Positions 27,579 through 37,012 of a stretch of DNA of 64,000 nucleotides are shown piece by piece. How positions within the stretch are numbered: position 1 is the first letter of the stretch; the number at the start of each line of letters is the position of its first letter. Position numbers and translations under genes: made by a program. Source of the DNA: Bacteroides propionicigenes (lineage in GTDB: Bacteria; Bacteroidota; Bacteroidia; Bacteroidales; Bacteroidaceae); assembly GCF_018390535.1 (NCBI RefSeq), contig NZ_JAHBBW010000003.1, forward strand, positions 186,001 to 250,000, written 5' to 3'. The notes below the pieces were generated by a model that had not been told where the DNA came from, searched no databases, and was given only the letters and a program-made list of their open reading frames with translations.

Positions 27579-28727
27579 ATGAAGAAGGTACTTTTTATAG
27601 ATCGTGACGGGACGTTGGTTATTGAGCCGCCTGTAGATTATCAGTTAGATTCGTTGGAGAAACTGGAGTTTTATCCGAAAGTGATGCGTAACCTTGGCTT
27701 TGTCCGCAGCAAACTGGATTTTGAGCTTGTTATGGTTACCAATCAGGATGGGCTGGGTACGGCGTCTTTTCCGGAAGAAACTTTTTGGCCGGCGCATAAT
27801 CTGATGATGAAGACGCTGGAAGGGGAGGGAATTACGTTCGATGATATTTGCATAGACCGTAGTATGCCCGAAGACAATGCACCGACCCGCAAGCCGCGTA
27901 CCGGTATGCTGACGAAGTACCTCGACAATCCCGAATACGACTTGGCAAACAGTTTTGTGATAGGCGACCGCCCTACGGATGTGGAGTTGGCGAAGAACTT
28001 GGGATGTCGTGCCATCTTTTTGCAGGAAGATACGAATATGCTGAAGCCGAAATCATCCGGCGGTGAAGCTGCCTGTGAGGGCTTGGAGGATGTCTGTGCT
28101 TTGGCAACGAAAGATTGGGATAAAGTCGCTGAATTTCTTTTTGCAGGTGAACGGAAAGCGGAAGTACGCCGTACCACGAAAGAAACGGATATTTACGTAG
28201 CTGTGAATTTGGACGGTAACGGTCATTGTGATATTCATACCGGGCTCGGCTTCTTCGACCATATGCTGGAACAGATAGGCAAGCATGGCAGTATGGATTT
28301 GACAATTCACGTGAAAGGCGATTTGGAAGTGGACGAACATCATACGATAGAAGACACCGCCCTTGCTTTGGGTGAGTGTCTGTATCAGGCATTGGGCAAC
28401 AAGCGCGGCATAGAGCGTTACGGGTACGCACTGCCTATGGACGATTGTCTGTGTCAGGTATGTCTGGACTTTGGAGGACGTCCCTGGCTGGTATGGGATG
28501 CCGAGTTCAAGCGCGAGAAAATAGGAGAGATGCCTACGGAAATGTTCCTGCATTTCTTTAAGTCGTTGAGCGATGCGGCCAAGATGAATCTAAATATCAA
28601 AGCGGAAGGACAGAATGAACATCATAAGATAGAGGGAATCTTCAAAGCCTTGGCAAGAGCCCTGAAAATGGCAGTGAAACGTGATATCTATCACTATGAA
28701 CTGCCAAGCTCGAAAGGGGTACTGTAA
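27579..28727 (+). CDS. hisB: Bifunctional histidinol-phosphatase / imidazoleglycerol-phosphate dehydratase
   Basis: Two-domain enzyme of 382 residues. The N-terminal HAD phosphatase (about 1-170) starts FIDRDGTLV with the nucleophile Asp and has [14 protein letters not shown]. The C-terminal dehydratase (about 190-382) has [29 protein letters not shown] and [18 protein letters not shown] with the metal-binding histidines. It provides steps 6 and 8 of histidine synthesis. A separate PHP-type histidinol phosphatase is encoded at 61358, so the phosphatase step may be doubled. hisB ends the operon; a 22-bp tandem repeat array follows. Confidence 0.97.
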   Translation: MKKVLFIDRDGTLVIEPPVDYQLDSLEKLEFYPKVMRNLGFVRSKLDFELVMVTNQDGLGTASFPEETFWPAHNLMMKTLEGEGITFDDICIDRSMPEDNAPTRKPRTGMLTKYLDNPEYDLANSFVIGDRPTDVELAKNLGCRAIFLQEDTNMLKPKSSGGEAACEGLEDVCALATKDWDKVAEFLFAGERKAEVRRTTKETDIYVAVNLDGNGHCDIHTGLGFFDHMLEQIGKHGSMDLTIHVKGDLEVDEHHTIEDTALALGECLYQALGNKRGIERYGYALPMDDCLCQVCLDFGGRPWLVWDAEFKREKIGEMPTEMFLHFFKSLSDAAKMNLNIKAEGQNEHHKIEGIFKALARALKMAVKRDIYHYELPSSKGVL

Positions 28728-28751
28728 ATGTATGATGCGTTGCGTCCGAAT

Positions 28752-28805
28752 ACATCATCTGCTTTGCCCGGACGCATCATCTGCCTTGCCCGAACGCATC
28801 ATCAG
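28752..28805. repeat. 22-bp tandem repeat array (2.5 units)
   Basis: Two full units (28752-28773, 28774-28795) and a partial one (28796-28805) share the core CATCATCTGYYTTGCCCG. Just upstream GATGCGTTGCGTCCGA resembles an inverted edge. Related 22-bp arrays occur at 56869-56934. The remaining part of the gap, to the palindrome at 28992, holds no gene that I can support. Confidence 0.8.
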
Positions 28806-28991
28806 TTTTCTCTCTCCGACAGATATACTTTAGTATATCTTTTCTTTATTAATTATGTTGTGTCAGTAGACTGGCAGTAGCATTGGCTGTAAAATGGGCT
28901 ATTCGTCTGGAAATGAGCCCAAAAAATGGCACATGGGCTGGCTTTTTATTGGCACGTTACAGAATCGCCGCCGATTGTCCGCAAACGAACA

Positions 28992-29021
28992 GGGGGAGTG
29001 TCCGATTTCGGACACTCCCCC
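28992..29021. promoter_or_regulatory. 14-bp palindrome, likely activator (NtrC-type) binding site
   Basis: GGGGGAGTGTCCGA and its exact reverse complement flank a 2-base centre. The core TGTCCGATTTCGGACA lies about 25 bases upstream of a consensus sigma-54 promoter and in front of a gene cluster that includes a sigma-54-dependent activator, so an upstream activating site is the best reading. As RNA it would also be a stable hairpin, but there is no T run on the plus strand and transcription of the downstream gene starts after it. Confidence 0.65.
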
Positions 29022-29044
29022 TTGCGTAATGCCTTCCTGCCCGC

Positions 29045-29061
29045 TTGGCACACTCTTTGCT
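29045..29061 (+). promoter_or_regulatory. Sigma-54 promoter (-24/-12)
   Basis: TTGGCAC, 5 bases, TTGCT: the GG at 29047-29048 and GC at 29059-29060 have the exact spacing of the consensus TGGCAC-N5-TTGCW. Transcription should start near 29072, about 21 bases before the ATG of the TolC-type gene. The sigma-54 activator encoded at 30700 is the obvious regulator. Confidence 0.85.
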
Positions 29062-29092
29062 TTTCTATCAACGACAATTTTAAAGACCGAAC

Positions 29093-30580
29093 ATGAAAAA
29101 GAATATTTTACTCGCCGCTTGTTTTTTGATGCCGCTGATTGCATCGGCACAAAATGATACTCTGACGCACGAACGTGACATTACTTTGGCAGAAGCCATC
29201 GCCCTGGCACGTACCCAGTCTGTAGATGCTGCGGTGGCACTCAACGAGTTGAAAACAGCCTATTGGGAATACCGTACTTTCCGAGCAGACCTGCTGCCCG
29301 AAGTAAACTTTACAGGAACATTGCCCAATTATAACAAGTCATACAGCACCTATCAGAATTCAGACGGTTCTTATAGCTTTGTCCGTAACAATACATTGGG
29401 ACTGTCCGGTGCACTTTCCATCGACCAGAATATCTGGTTCACAGGTGGTAAGCTGTCGTTGGCTTCTTCCCTCGATTACATCAAGCAGTTGGGCTCCGAC
29501 GGTAATAAGCAGTTTATGTCCGTGCCCGTAAGCCTTGAATTGACGCAACCCATATTCGGCGTGAACAGTTTGAAGTGGAACCGCCGTATCGAACCTGTAC
29601 GGTATGCAGAGGCAAAGGCTGCCTTTATTTCGGCAACGGAACAAGTAACGATGAAAACCATCACCTACTTCTTCGAATTATTGCTGGCAAAGGAAGCGCT
29701 TGCCACAGCACAGCAAAATAAAGCGAATTCAGACCGCCTATATGAAGTGGCCATTGCCAAACGCAAAATGGGGCAGATTTCAGAAAACGACCTGTTGCAG
29801 CTCAAACTGAACTCCCTGCAAGGCAAAGCCGATGTAACCGAAGCCGAAAGCACACTGAACGCCAAGATGTTCCAGTTGCGTTCATTCCTCGGCGTGTCGG
29901 AGAGCGAGGGACTGAACCCTGTGATACCCGCTTCTGTTTCGGGTATTAAAATGGACTATGACCGCGTCCTGAACAAGGCTTTGGAACGCAACTCGTTTGC
30001 CCAGAATATACGCCGCCGCCAGTTGGAAGCCGACTATGAAGTGGCTACGGCACGTGGAAATTTAAGGAGTATTGACTTGTTTGCCAGCGTTGGCTATACC
30101 GGACAAAACTATGAATTCTCCTCTGCCTATCAGGATTTGCTGGATAACCAGATTGTGAAAGTCGGTGTAAAAATACCTATCCTCGACTGGGGCAAACGTC
30201 GCGGCAAGGTGAGAGTGGCGAAGAGCAACCGCGAAGTGGTGCTTTCCAAAATCCGCCAGGAACAAATGGACTTCAATCAGGACATCTTCTTGCTGGTGGC
30301 AAACTTCAACAACCAAGCCCAGCAACTGGAAATAGCCGAAGAAGCCGACCTGATAGCCGAAAAACGTTACAAGACCAGTGTGGAGACTTTTATGATTGGC
30401 AAAATAAGCACTCTTGACCTCAACGATGCGCAGAACTCCAAAGACGAAGCACGGCAAAAACACATCTCCGAACTTTATTACTATTGGTATTATTTCTATC
30501 AGCTCCGTAGCCTGACTCTTTGGGATTTTGAACGGAACATGGAGTTGGAAGCCGACTTTGAAGATATAATCAAAGGCTGA
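29093..30580 (+). CDS. TolC-family outer-membrane efflux protein
   Basis: A 495-residue outer-membrane channel protein with signal peptide (ending LIASAQ) and the long helical hairpins of the TolC family: ITLAEAIALARTQSVDAAVALNELKTAYWEYR, then LLAKEALATAQQNKANSDRLYEVAIAKRKMGQISENDLLQLKL and the second copy near 390-450. It would form the exit duct of a tripartite exporter, but no membrane-fusion or inner-membrane pump gene is next to it; the following genes are the regulator and kinase. Expression should depend on sigma-54. Confidence 0.93.
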   Translation: MKKNILLAACFLMPLIASAQNDTLTHERDITLAEAIALARTQSVDAAVALNELKTAYWEYRTFRADLLPEVNFTGTLPNYNKSYSTYQNSDGSYSFVRNNTLGLSGALSIDQNIWFTGGKLSLASSLDYIKQLGSDGNKQFMSVPVSLELTQPIFGVNSLKWNRRIEPVRYAEAKAAFISATEQVTMKTITYFFELLLAKEALATAQQNKANSDRLYEVAIAKRKMGQISENDLLQLKLNSLQGKADVTEAESTLNAKMFQLRSFLGVSESEGLNPVIPASVSGIKMDYDRVLNKALERNSFAQNIRRRQLEADYEVATARGNLRSIDLFASVGYTGQNYEFSSAYQDLLDNQIVKVGVKIPILDWGKRRGKVRVAKSNREVVLSKIRQEQMDFNQDIFLLVANFNNQAQQLEIAEEADLIAEKRYKTSVETFMIGKISTLDLNDAQNSKDEARQKHISELYYYWYYFYQLRSLTLWDFERNMELEADFEDIIKG

Positions 30581-30668
30581 TTCCGGTACAAAACATACCG
30601 ATTTGTAAGATTATAAGGGAAAAAACAAAAAAAGAGTGCAAATCTGTATGAACTGTGGTGAAAAAACT

Positions 30669-30676
30669 TACTTTTG
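30669..30676 (+). promoter_or_regulatory. Putative -7 element for the response-regulator gene
   Basis: TACTTTTG matches TAnnTTTG and lies 24 bases before the ATG at 30700. It would let the regulator and kinase be made independently of sigma-54. Confidence 0.45.
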
Positions 30677-30699
30677 CAAGCAACTAACTACAAAATGCT

Positions 30700-32058
30700 A
30701 TGATACTGATAGTCGATGATGATAGTGCCGTACGTTCTTCACTTAGTTTTATGTTGAAGCGTGCCGGTTATGAAGTAAAAACAGCTCCGGGTCCCCGTGA
30801 AGCAATGGATATAGTTCGTGCAGAATCTCCCGCACTGATATTGATGGATATGAACTTTACGCTCTCCACTACCGGTGAGGAAGGGCTTACGCTGTTGAAG
30901 CAGGTGAAGGTGTTCCGCTCCGACGTCCCCGTTATCTTGATGACAGCATGGGGCAGTATACAGCTTGCCGTACAGGGTATGCAGGCGGGTGCTTTCGACT
31001 TTATTACCAAGCCGTGGAACAATGCCGCCCTTTTGCAGCGCATCGAAACCGCTTTGGAATTGAGCGCCGCTCCGAAGGAAGTGCCGGAAGAGCAGGCGGA
31101 AGGCTTGAACCGCAGCCACATCATAGGAAAGTCACAAGGACTGATGGAAGTACTGAATACCGTAGCCCGCATAGCCCGTACCAACGCTTCCGTACTCATC
31201 ACCGGTGAGAGCGGTACAGGTAAGGAACTGATAGCCGAGGCCATCCATATCAACAGCCAGCGTACCAAGCAACCTTTCGTGAAGGTCAATCTCGGCGGTA
31301 TTTCGCAGAGTTTGTTCGAGAGCGAGATGTTCGGTCATAAGAAAGGCGCTTTTACCGATGCGAGCGCCGACCGTATAGGCCGTTTTGAACTGGCAAACAA
31401 AGGGACTATCTTTCTGGATGAAATAGGCGACTTGGATTTGTCTTGTCAGGTAAAACTGTTGCGTGTGCTTCAAGACCAGACTTTTGAAGTGCTTGGAGAC
31501 AGCCGCCCGCGCAAGGTGGATGTACGTGTAGTATCCGCCACCAATGCCGATTTGCGCAAAATGGTTTCCGAACGCACGTTCCGCGAAGACCTTTTCTACC
31601 GTATCAATCTGATAACCGTAAAACTTCCCGCCTTGCGCGAACGTCGTGAGGATATTCCTCTGTTGGCACGCCACTTTGCCGACCGTCAGGCAGCTGTAAA
31701 CGGTTTGCCACATACCGAATTCTCGGCGGACGCACTGAATTTCCTTTCCCGCCTGCCTTATTCGGGTAATATCCGCGAATTGAAGAATCTGGTGGAGCGT
31801 ACCATTCTTGTCAGCGGAAAACAGACTTTAGATGCTTCTGATTTTGAATCGCAATATCAGCGCCATGACGAACCCGCAAAGGCCGCCGAAGGAACGTCTT
31901 TTGCCGGCATGACGCTGGACGAAATAGAACGGCAGACTATCCTGCAGGCTTTGGAACAACATAAAGGCAATCTCAGTCAGGTTGCATTAGGGTTGGGCAT
32001 CAGCAGGGCTGCACTGTACAGGCGGTTGGAGAAATACGGAATAAAATATGAATTATAA
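30700..32058 (+). CDS. Sigma-54-dependent response regulator (NtrC family)
   Basis: A 452-residue activator: receiver domain (1-120, phospho-acceptor Asp50 in ILMDMNF, Lys in FITKPW), AAA+ domain with Walker A GESGTGKE (about 169-176) and FLDEIGDL, and a C-terminal Fis-type helix-turn-helix (SQVALGLGISRAALYRRLEKYG). The sigma-54-contacting loop reads GAFTDA instead of the usual GAFTGA. The gene is followed after 27 bases by a cognate histidine kinase and preceded by a sigma-54-promoted TolC gene, so control of an envelope efflux function is likely. Confidence 0.94.
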   Translation: MILIVDDDSAVRSSLSFMLKRAGYEVKTAPGPREAMDIVRAESPALILMDMNFTLSTTGEEGLTLLKQVKVFRSDVPVILMTAWGSIQLAVQGMQAGAFDFITKPWNNAALLQRIETALELSAAPKEVPEEQAEGLNRSHIIGKSQGLMEVLNTVARIARTNASVLITGESGTGKELIAEAIHINSQRTKQPFVKVNLGGISQSLFESEMFGHKKGAFTDASADRIGRFELANKGTIFLDEIGDLDLSCQVKLLRVLQDQTFEVLGDSRPRKVDVRVVSATNADLRKMVSERTFREDLFYRINLITVKLPALRERREDIPLLARHFADRQAAVNGLPHTEFSADALNFLSRLPYSGNIRELKNLVERTILVSGKQTLDASDFESQYQRHDEPAKAAEGTSFAGMTLDEIERQTILQALEQHKGNLSQVALGLGISRAALYRRLEKYGIKYEL

Positions 32059-32085
32059 TTTCTGATTCATCATAACTCATTTATC

Positions 32086-33402
32086 GTGCGCATCAAATTC
32101 TATTTTTTCATCCTCGTGCTGTTTCTGCTCGGACTTGGCGGGGCATTGATATGCCTGGCAGATAAAATGCAAACCGTCCACCTGTATATAGTGGAGGGCA
32201 TCATCGCATTTATACTTATTTATCTGGTGGTGTTTTATCGCAAGATTGTCAAGCCGATGAGTACGATAGGAAGCGGTATGGAATTGCTGCGCGAACAGGA
32301 CTTCAGCAGCCGGCTCAGTCAGGTGGGGCAGTATGAGGCCGACCGTATTGTAAACATATTCAACCGCATGATGGAGCAGCTCAAGAACGAGCGTCTGCGT
32401 ATGCGTGAGCAGAACCATTTTCTCGACTTGTTGATTCAGGCATCGCCTATGGGAGTTATCATTATGACGTTGGATGGCGAAGTGTCGCAACTCAACCCAA
32501 TGGCTGTGAAGATGTTGGGTGTCCGTCCTGAAGAAGCGCAGAACAAGAAACTGGAGAAGATTGATTCGCCTTTGGCGGAAGAACTGGCATCGCTTCCTAA
32601 AGAGGAAACTTCCGTAGTGCGGCTGAATGATGCGAATATTTATAAGTGTACCCATTCCTCGTTTATCGACAGAGGATTCAAGCATCCTTTCTTCTTGATA
32701 GAACGTATGACGGACGAAGTGATGAAAGCGGAAAAACGTGCATACGAAAAGGTTATCCGCATGATTGCCCACGAAGTGAACAATACTACTGCCGGCATAA
32801 CCTCTACTTTGGATACGGTGGAGCAAGCCCTTTCTACGGAAGAGGGCATGGAAGACATTTGCGATGTAATGCGCGTATGTACGGAGCGTTGTTTCTCTAT
32901 GAGCCGTTTCATTACCCGTTTTGCCGATGTGGTGAAGATTCCCGAACCTACGGTGGCGCCGGTTCGGCTGAATGAATTGGTATCCATGTGCAAGCGTTTC
33001 ATGGAAGGGATGTGCAACGACCGTAACATTATCCTCCGCTTGGAATGTGACCCTGAAGTGGGACAGGTTCGTCTGGATGCTTCATTGTTTGAGCAAGTTT
33101 TGGTAAATATCATTAAGAACGCTGCCGAAAGTATAGAGGGGGCCGGCGAAGCGGCAGGCAAGCAAGGTGAAATAATAGTAAGGACCACCGCCCCCGCTTT
33201 CATAGAAATCGTAGACAATGGTCCCGGAATAAGTAAGGAGGCCGAAGCTAAACTCTTCAGTCCCTTCTTCTCCACCAAACCGAACGGGCAGGGGATTGGC
33301 TTGGTGTTTATCAGGGAAGTATTGAGTCGTCATGGTTGTACATTCTCCCTGCGCACATACAATGACGGGTTGACCCGCTTCCGAATCTTATTTAATTTTT
33401 AA
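32086..33402 (+). CDS. Sensor histidine kinase (NtrB/ZraS type)
   Basis: A 438-residue membrane kinase beginning with GTG. Two membrane spans (about 5-25 and 34-50) leave almost no periplasmic loop, so the signal is probably sensed in or near the membrane. HAMP-like linker, a PAS domain (about 110-220), H-box IAHEVNN with phospho-acceptor His229, and an ATPase domain with NIIKNAAES, DNGPGI and GQGIGLVF. It is paired with the regulator encoded just upstream. The 3' end overlaps the convergent aspartate decarboxylase gene by 15 bases. Confidence 0.92.
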   Translation: MRIKFYFFILVLFLLGLGGALICLADKMQTVHLYIVEGIIAFILIYLVVFYRKIVKPMSTIGSGMELLREQDFSSRLSQVGQYEADRIVNIFNRMMEQLKNERLRMREQNHFLDLLIQASPMGVIIMTLDGEVSQLNPMAVKMLGVRPEEAQNKKLEKIDSPLAEELASLPKEETSVVRLNDANIYKCTHSSFIDRGFKHPFFLIERMTDEVMKAEKRAYEKVIRMIAHEVNNTTAGITSTLDTVEQALSTEEGMEDICDVMRVCTERCFSMSRFITRFADVVKIPEPTVAPVRLNELVSMCKRFMEGMCNDRNIILRLECDPEVGQVRLDASLFEQVLVNIIKNAAESIEGAGEAAGKQGEIIVRTTAPAFIEIVDNGPGISKEAEAKLFSPFFSTKPNGQGIGLVFIREVLSRHGCTFSLRTYNDGLTRFRILFNF

Positions 33403-35013
33403 TTTTCCTTCCCATTCCTCCGCGTATTCATCCAATATACGCTTGATGCCTTGGCCGATGGTGACGTAATCGTTCTCATTCAGATTGGCAAGGGAAGCGC
33501 GCACGCTCCATTCCGGCCCGTCGAAGCCGCCGCCGTTCAGAAGTACCAGGGATGTTTCTTGGGCAAGGCGGAACACGACGTTCAGCGGGCTGTACGTCTT
33601 TTTGAGGTATTCCACAAACTTGTCTCCATAGAACTTTTTGGCCCAGACCAGCATATCGATTTCCGTATAGTAGCCCACCCGTAAGGGGTCTTCCACTAAT
33701 GTAAACCCGGTGTTGTCCCAAAGAGCCTGCAAACGGCGCCGGATGATTTCCTGCATCTTTTGCTTGTATCGGTTCTCCTTGTCCAGCAATGCAAAAGCGG
33801 CGAATAAGCTCATCTGCATCTGCTGAGGCAGTGAAAGTCCTGCCGTATGGTTCAATGCTACCTGGCGGCTGTCTGCTACCATGCGGTCTATGAACTTCAG
33901 TTTCTCGGGATGCAGGGTCAGTGTGGCATAACGGCGGTTGAGGGCTTCGCGTTTCTCTTTTGGCAACCGGGATATTTGCCTGTCGAATACATTGTACTCG
34001 TGCAGTGCTATGACGGCATTGCGCCAGCCGGTGGCGCCGAAATATTTGGAGAATGAATATACACAAAGCGTATTGTACGGAATTTCTGCCATGAACGAAC
34101 GGAAATGCGGGCTGAATGTGCCGTACACATCATCCGTAATAATCATCAGGTTGGGGTTGTCTTCCTTTACAATGTTTACGATGCGTGCCATTGTTTCCGG
34201 ACTGAGCGTGTAGCTGGGCGGGTTGCTCGGATTGGTAACGAACAATGCCTTTATCGCCGGATTCTTCAGCCTGTCAATATCCTCGTCACTGTATTGCCAC
34301 AGGTGCAGTCCGTCTTTGTTCATGCGGTTGGCATGCAGTTCGGTCACCTTAAACCGGTAGCGGCTCAGTTGGGGAATCTCTATGTAAGGTGTAAAGGCGG
34401 GAACCATGAGAACGATGCCGTCGCCTTTGTTTAATAGAAAATTTTCTTGCAGGGAGTCGAAGATATAGCACATGGCGGCTGTTCCGCCTTCGGTGGCAAA
34501 CAGGTCGAACGCTCCTCGTGGCGGACGGTTGTCGCACATTTCCTGATTCAGGTAGTCGCATACCAACATTTCGGTGAATTGCAGAATGCGGTCGGGCACG
34601 GGATATTGGTCGCCTATAACGCTTTCCGCCCATTCGTGGACAAGGCTGTCCGGGTCGACGGCATGCTGCATCAGCATATAGTTGTAGGTTTGCTCCAACA
34701 ATTTGGCTCCGGGCTGATAGGTATTGCTTTTGAGGAATTGCTCAAAACGGGAGGCAATGCCTTGCTTTTCGGGAATGCCGGCGATGCCTTCGGGAAGGAA
34801 CATGGTGTGGCGGCATTCTTCTAACCCGAACTTTCCCAAAAGGAAGAAGGCTTCGCGTGGAGTGGTTGCAATCCAGTTGGGATTACCGCGCCCGGCGTTC
34901 AGCATGGTACGCGCGGTCTTTTTCAGACTTTCATCTGCCATATCAATGAGACGGTTTTTCAGCTCGAAAGGGCTGATGTTTTCCATCTTCTTTTCTAAAA
35001 GTTTTGTATCCAT
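33388..35013 (-). CDS. aspD: Aspartate 4-decarboxylase / aminotransferase
   Basis: PLP enzyme of 541 residues, longer than ordinary class I aminotransferases because of the N-terminal extension typical of aspartate beta-decarboxylase. LNAGRGNPNWIATTPREAFF, FATEGGTAAMCYIF, VTNPSNPPSYTLSPE and the PLP lysine in YSFSKYFGATGWRN are conserved. It converts aspartate to alanine and CO2, consuming a proton. The antiporter gene aspT lies 126 bases upstream in the same orientation, so both should form an aspartate-alanine cycle that builds proton motive force. Confidence 0.93.
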   Translation of the reverse strand: MDTKLLEKKMENISPFELKNRLIDMADESLKKTARTMLNAGRGNPNWIATTPREAFFLLGKFGLEECRHTMFLPEGIAGIPEKQGIASRFEQFLKSNTYQPGAKLLEQTYNYMLMQHAVDPDSLVHEWAESVIGDQYPVPDRILQFTEMLVCDYLNQEMCDNRPPRGAFDLFATEGGTAAMCYIFDSLQENFLLNKGDGIVLMVPAFTPYIEIPQLSRYRFKVTELHANRMNKDGLHLWQYSDEDIDRLKNPAIKALFVTNPSNPPSYTLSPETMARIVNIVKEDNPNLMIITDDVYGTFSPHFRSFMAEIPYNTLCVYSFSKYFGATGWRNAVIALHEYNVFDRQISRLPKEKREALNRRYATLTLHPEKLKFIDRMVADSRQVALNHTAGLSLPQQMQMSLFAAFALLDKENRYKQKMQEIIRRRLQALWDNTGFTLVEDPLRVGYYTEIDMLVWAKKFYGDKFVEYLKKTYSPLNVVFRLAQETSLVLLNGGGFDGPEWSVRASLANLNENDYVTIGQGIKRILDEYAEEWEGKLKIK

Positions 35014-35139
35014 ATAATCTGAGGTTTAGGTATTTAATTACTGCTTCGCATTATTTAATAAAATATTATGATTTCAAGGGCATCTGTAATTCTTAGTTTG
35101 TTTGGAGAATAGCTATTGTTTGCTTAGAGCCTTTGTACG

Positions 35140-36834
35140 CTAAATCAGCAGGACGATAACCACTCCCCATATAATAAGCAAGGTATTGCCTACTGCATAC
35201 GTCACTGTGTAACCCAATGCAGGCGTTTCGCTCTCTACAGCATCTTGTATGGCTCCGAGGGCTGCCGTAGTGGTTCTTGCACCTGCACAGCACCCAAGTG
35301 CGATGGCGGGGTGAAACTTGAACAGATACCTTGCCAGCAGCAGCCCGATAATCAGCGGGAGAGTGGTGGCAACCGCACCTACAAGGAACAGGCTGATGCC
35401 CACGTCATGGAATCCCTGTACAAAGCTGGGACCTGCCGATATGCCTACTACGGCGATGAACATATTCAGCCCTACATTATTCAGTACCCATTGCGACGGT
35501 TCGGGAATGCGTCCGAAGGTGGGATGCTTGCTACGCAGCCAACCGAAGAACAATCCCGCTATCAATGCTCCGCCACTGGTGCTCAGGCTGATTGGCACGC
35601 CGCCGATGTGAACGGATAATGCACCGAACAGTCCGCCCACAAGGATGCCGAGCCCTACGAAAATCATGTCTGTCTGGTTGGTAGGACGGTCTATATAGCC
35701 CAAACGTCTGGCGGCAGCTTCCACTTCCTGTCTGGTTCCCACTACTTCTACCACGTCGCCGGCATCTACTGTGGTCTGTGCCATGACGGGGATGTCGATG
35801 CCTGCACGCTTGATGCTGCGGATGCTGACACCGTGCATGAACTTTTCGCTGCGGATTGCCGAAACGGTCTTTCCTGCAAAAGTCTTTTTTGTTACCATGA
35901 CGGGCAGCCTTTCTGCAGGGAAGTCCAGTAATTGCTGGTCTTGTATTTCCGGACCTATCCAGTCCTCCTCACCGATAACGTATTCCCGGCGTCCGCTGAG
36001 CACAACTTCATCTCCTATCTCCAGTTGCACGTTGGGGCTGACTTCGCGGATAGTGCCCGCTTTGCGGAGCCGTTCCACAAACAGGCGCTTGTCCTGTTGC
36101 TGGAAGTACATTTCGAGGTCTATAACCCTTTTCCCGTTTTTGAACCATTCGTTTTCTATGCGGTAGGCGCGGAAGGTGACGGGACGTGCGGCGTGCATGA
36201 AGCCGGGCTCGTCTGCCTGGGAATTACCCATGCGGGCTTCCAAATCCTTGCAGGCGGCTTTCACCTTATCCAGCCCGCCCAGCATTTTCGGTCCGATGGA
36301 CGATAGTACCCAAGCCGAGCCGGCAGTGCCGAAAATGTAAGTTACGGCATAGGATACCGGAATGATGTTGACGTAACTCTGCCGTTGCGCTTCGTCCAGC
36401 CCCATATTGGCCATTGTATCTTCCGCTACTCCGATAACGGCGGATATGGTTTGCGAGCCGGCAAGCAATCCTGCCGCTTCTCCCATGTTATATCCCATGA
36501 GCAAGGCAAGAAGCCAAGTCACTCCCAATACGGATACGCACATCAGCACCGCAAATGCCACCTGCGGCAGTCCGTCTTTTTTCAGTCCGCGGAAGAACTG
36601 CGGTCCTACCTTGTAGCCTACGGCAAACAGGAACAGTAAGAAAAATACTGACTTGATAGGGCCGGGTACGGCAATATTCAGCTGCCCCACCACTACGCCT
36701 ACCAGCAGCACACTGGTGACGGTTCCTAAAGTGAACTTGCCGATGCGCAGCTTGCCCAGCCAGAACCCCAAGAAAATGGTGAGGAAAATGGCTAATTCGG
36801 GACGTTCTCTGAGTTGATTGAAAATCCATTCCAT
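35140..36834 (-). CDS. aspT: Aspartate:alanine antiporter AspT
   Basis: A 564-residue inner-membrane exchanger: five N-terminal spans, a large cytoplasmic loop with two TrkA-C (RCK_C) domains (about 200-370), then five more spans containing the second Asp-Ala exchanger repeat ([55 protein letters not shown]). It imports aspartate in exchange for alanine. The frame runs upstream to 37098, but the residues before [18 protein letters not shown] are not family-like, so the ATG at 36832-36834 is used. The gene is divergent from the DUF5686 gene. Confidence 0.93.
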   Translation of the reverse strand: MEWIFNQLRERPELAIFLTIFLGFWLGKLRIGKFTLGTVTSVLLVGVVVGQLNIAVPGPIKSVFFLLFLFAVGYKVGPQFFRGLKKDGLPQVAFAVLMCVSVLGVTWLLALLMGYNMGEAAGLLAGSQTISAVIGVAEDTMANMGLDEAQRQSYVNIIPVSYAVTYIFGTAGSAWVLSSIGPKMLGGLDKVKAACKDLEARMGNSQADEPGFMHAARPVTFRAYRIENEWFKNGKRVIDLEMYFQQQDKRLFVERLRKAGTIREVSPNVQLEIGDEVVLSGRREYVIGEEDWIGPEIQDQQLLDFPAERLPVMVTKKTFAGKTVSAIRSEKFMHGVSIRSIKRAGIDIPVMAQTTVDAGDVVEVVGTRQEVEAAARRLGYIDRPTNQTDMIFVGLGILVGGLFGALSVHIGGVPISLSTSGGALIAGLFFGWLRSKHPTFGRIPEPSQWVLNNVGLNMFIAVVGISAGPSFVQGFHDVGISLFLVGAVATTLPLIIGLLLARYLFKFHPAIALGCCAGARTTTAALGAIQDAVESETPALGYTVTYAVGNTLLIIWGVVIVLLI

Positions 36835-36978
36835 AATTAAGTATTTAGGTCGGTTTGTACGTCTTTTGCAAGTCGTTTTCGCTATACAACGGGTTTTAAC
36901 GGGAAGTGTTTTGAATAAAAGTGGTTTTTTAGAACATTTATTCCGCAAAACCGAACTTTTATAAAAAGTTTTCTTCCG

Positions 36979-36986
36979 TACCTTTG
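36979..36986 (+). promoter_or_regulatory. Putative -7 element of the DUF5686 gene
   Basis: TACCTTTG matches TAnnTTTG and lies 26 bases before the ATG at 37013. About 18 bases further upstream is CTTTTA, only a partial -33 match. Confidence 0.5.
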
Positions 36987-37012
36987 CGCACTGAATGATA
37001 GATAGGTAAGGT

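Noticed and set aside
28927..28955. Two further TGGCAC words upstream of the sigma-54 promoter
   Set aside because: Neither is followed at the right distance by TTGC; only the site at 29045-29061 has both elements.
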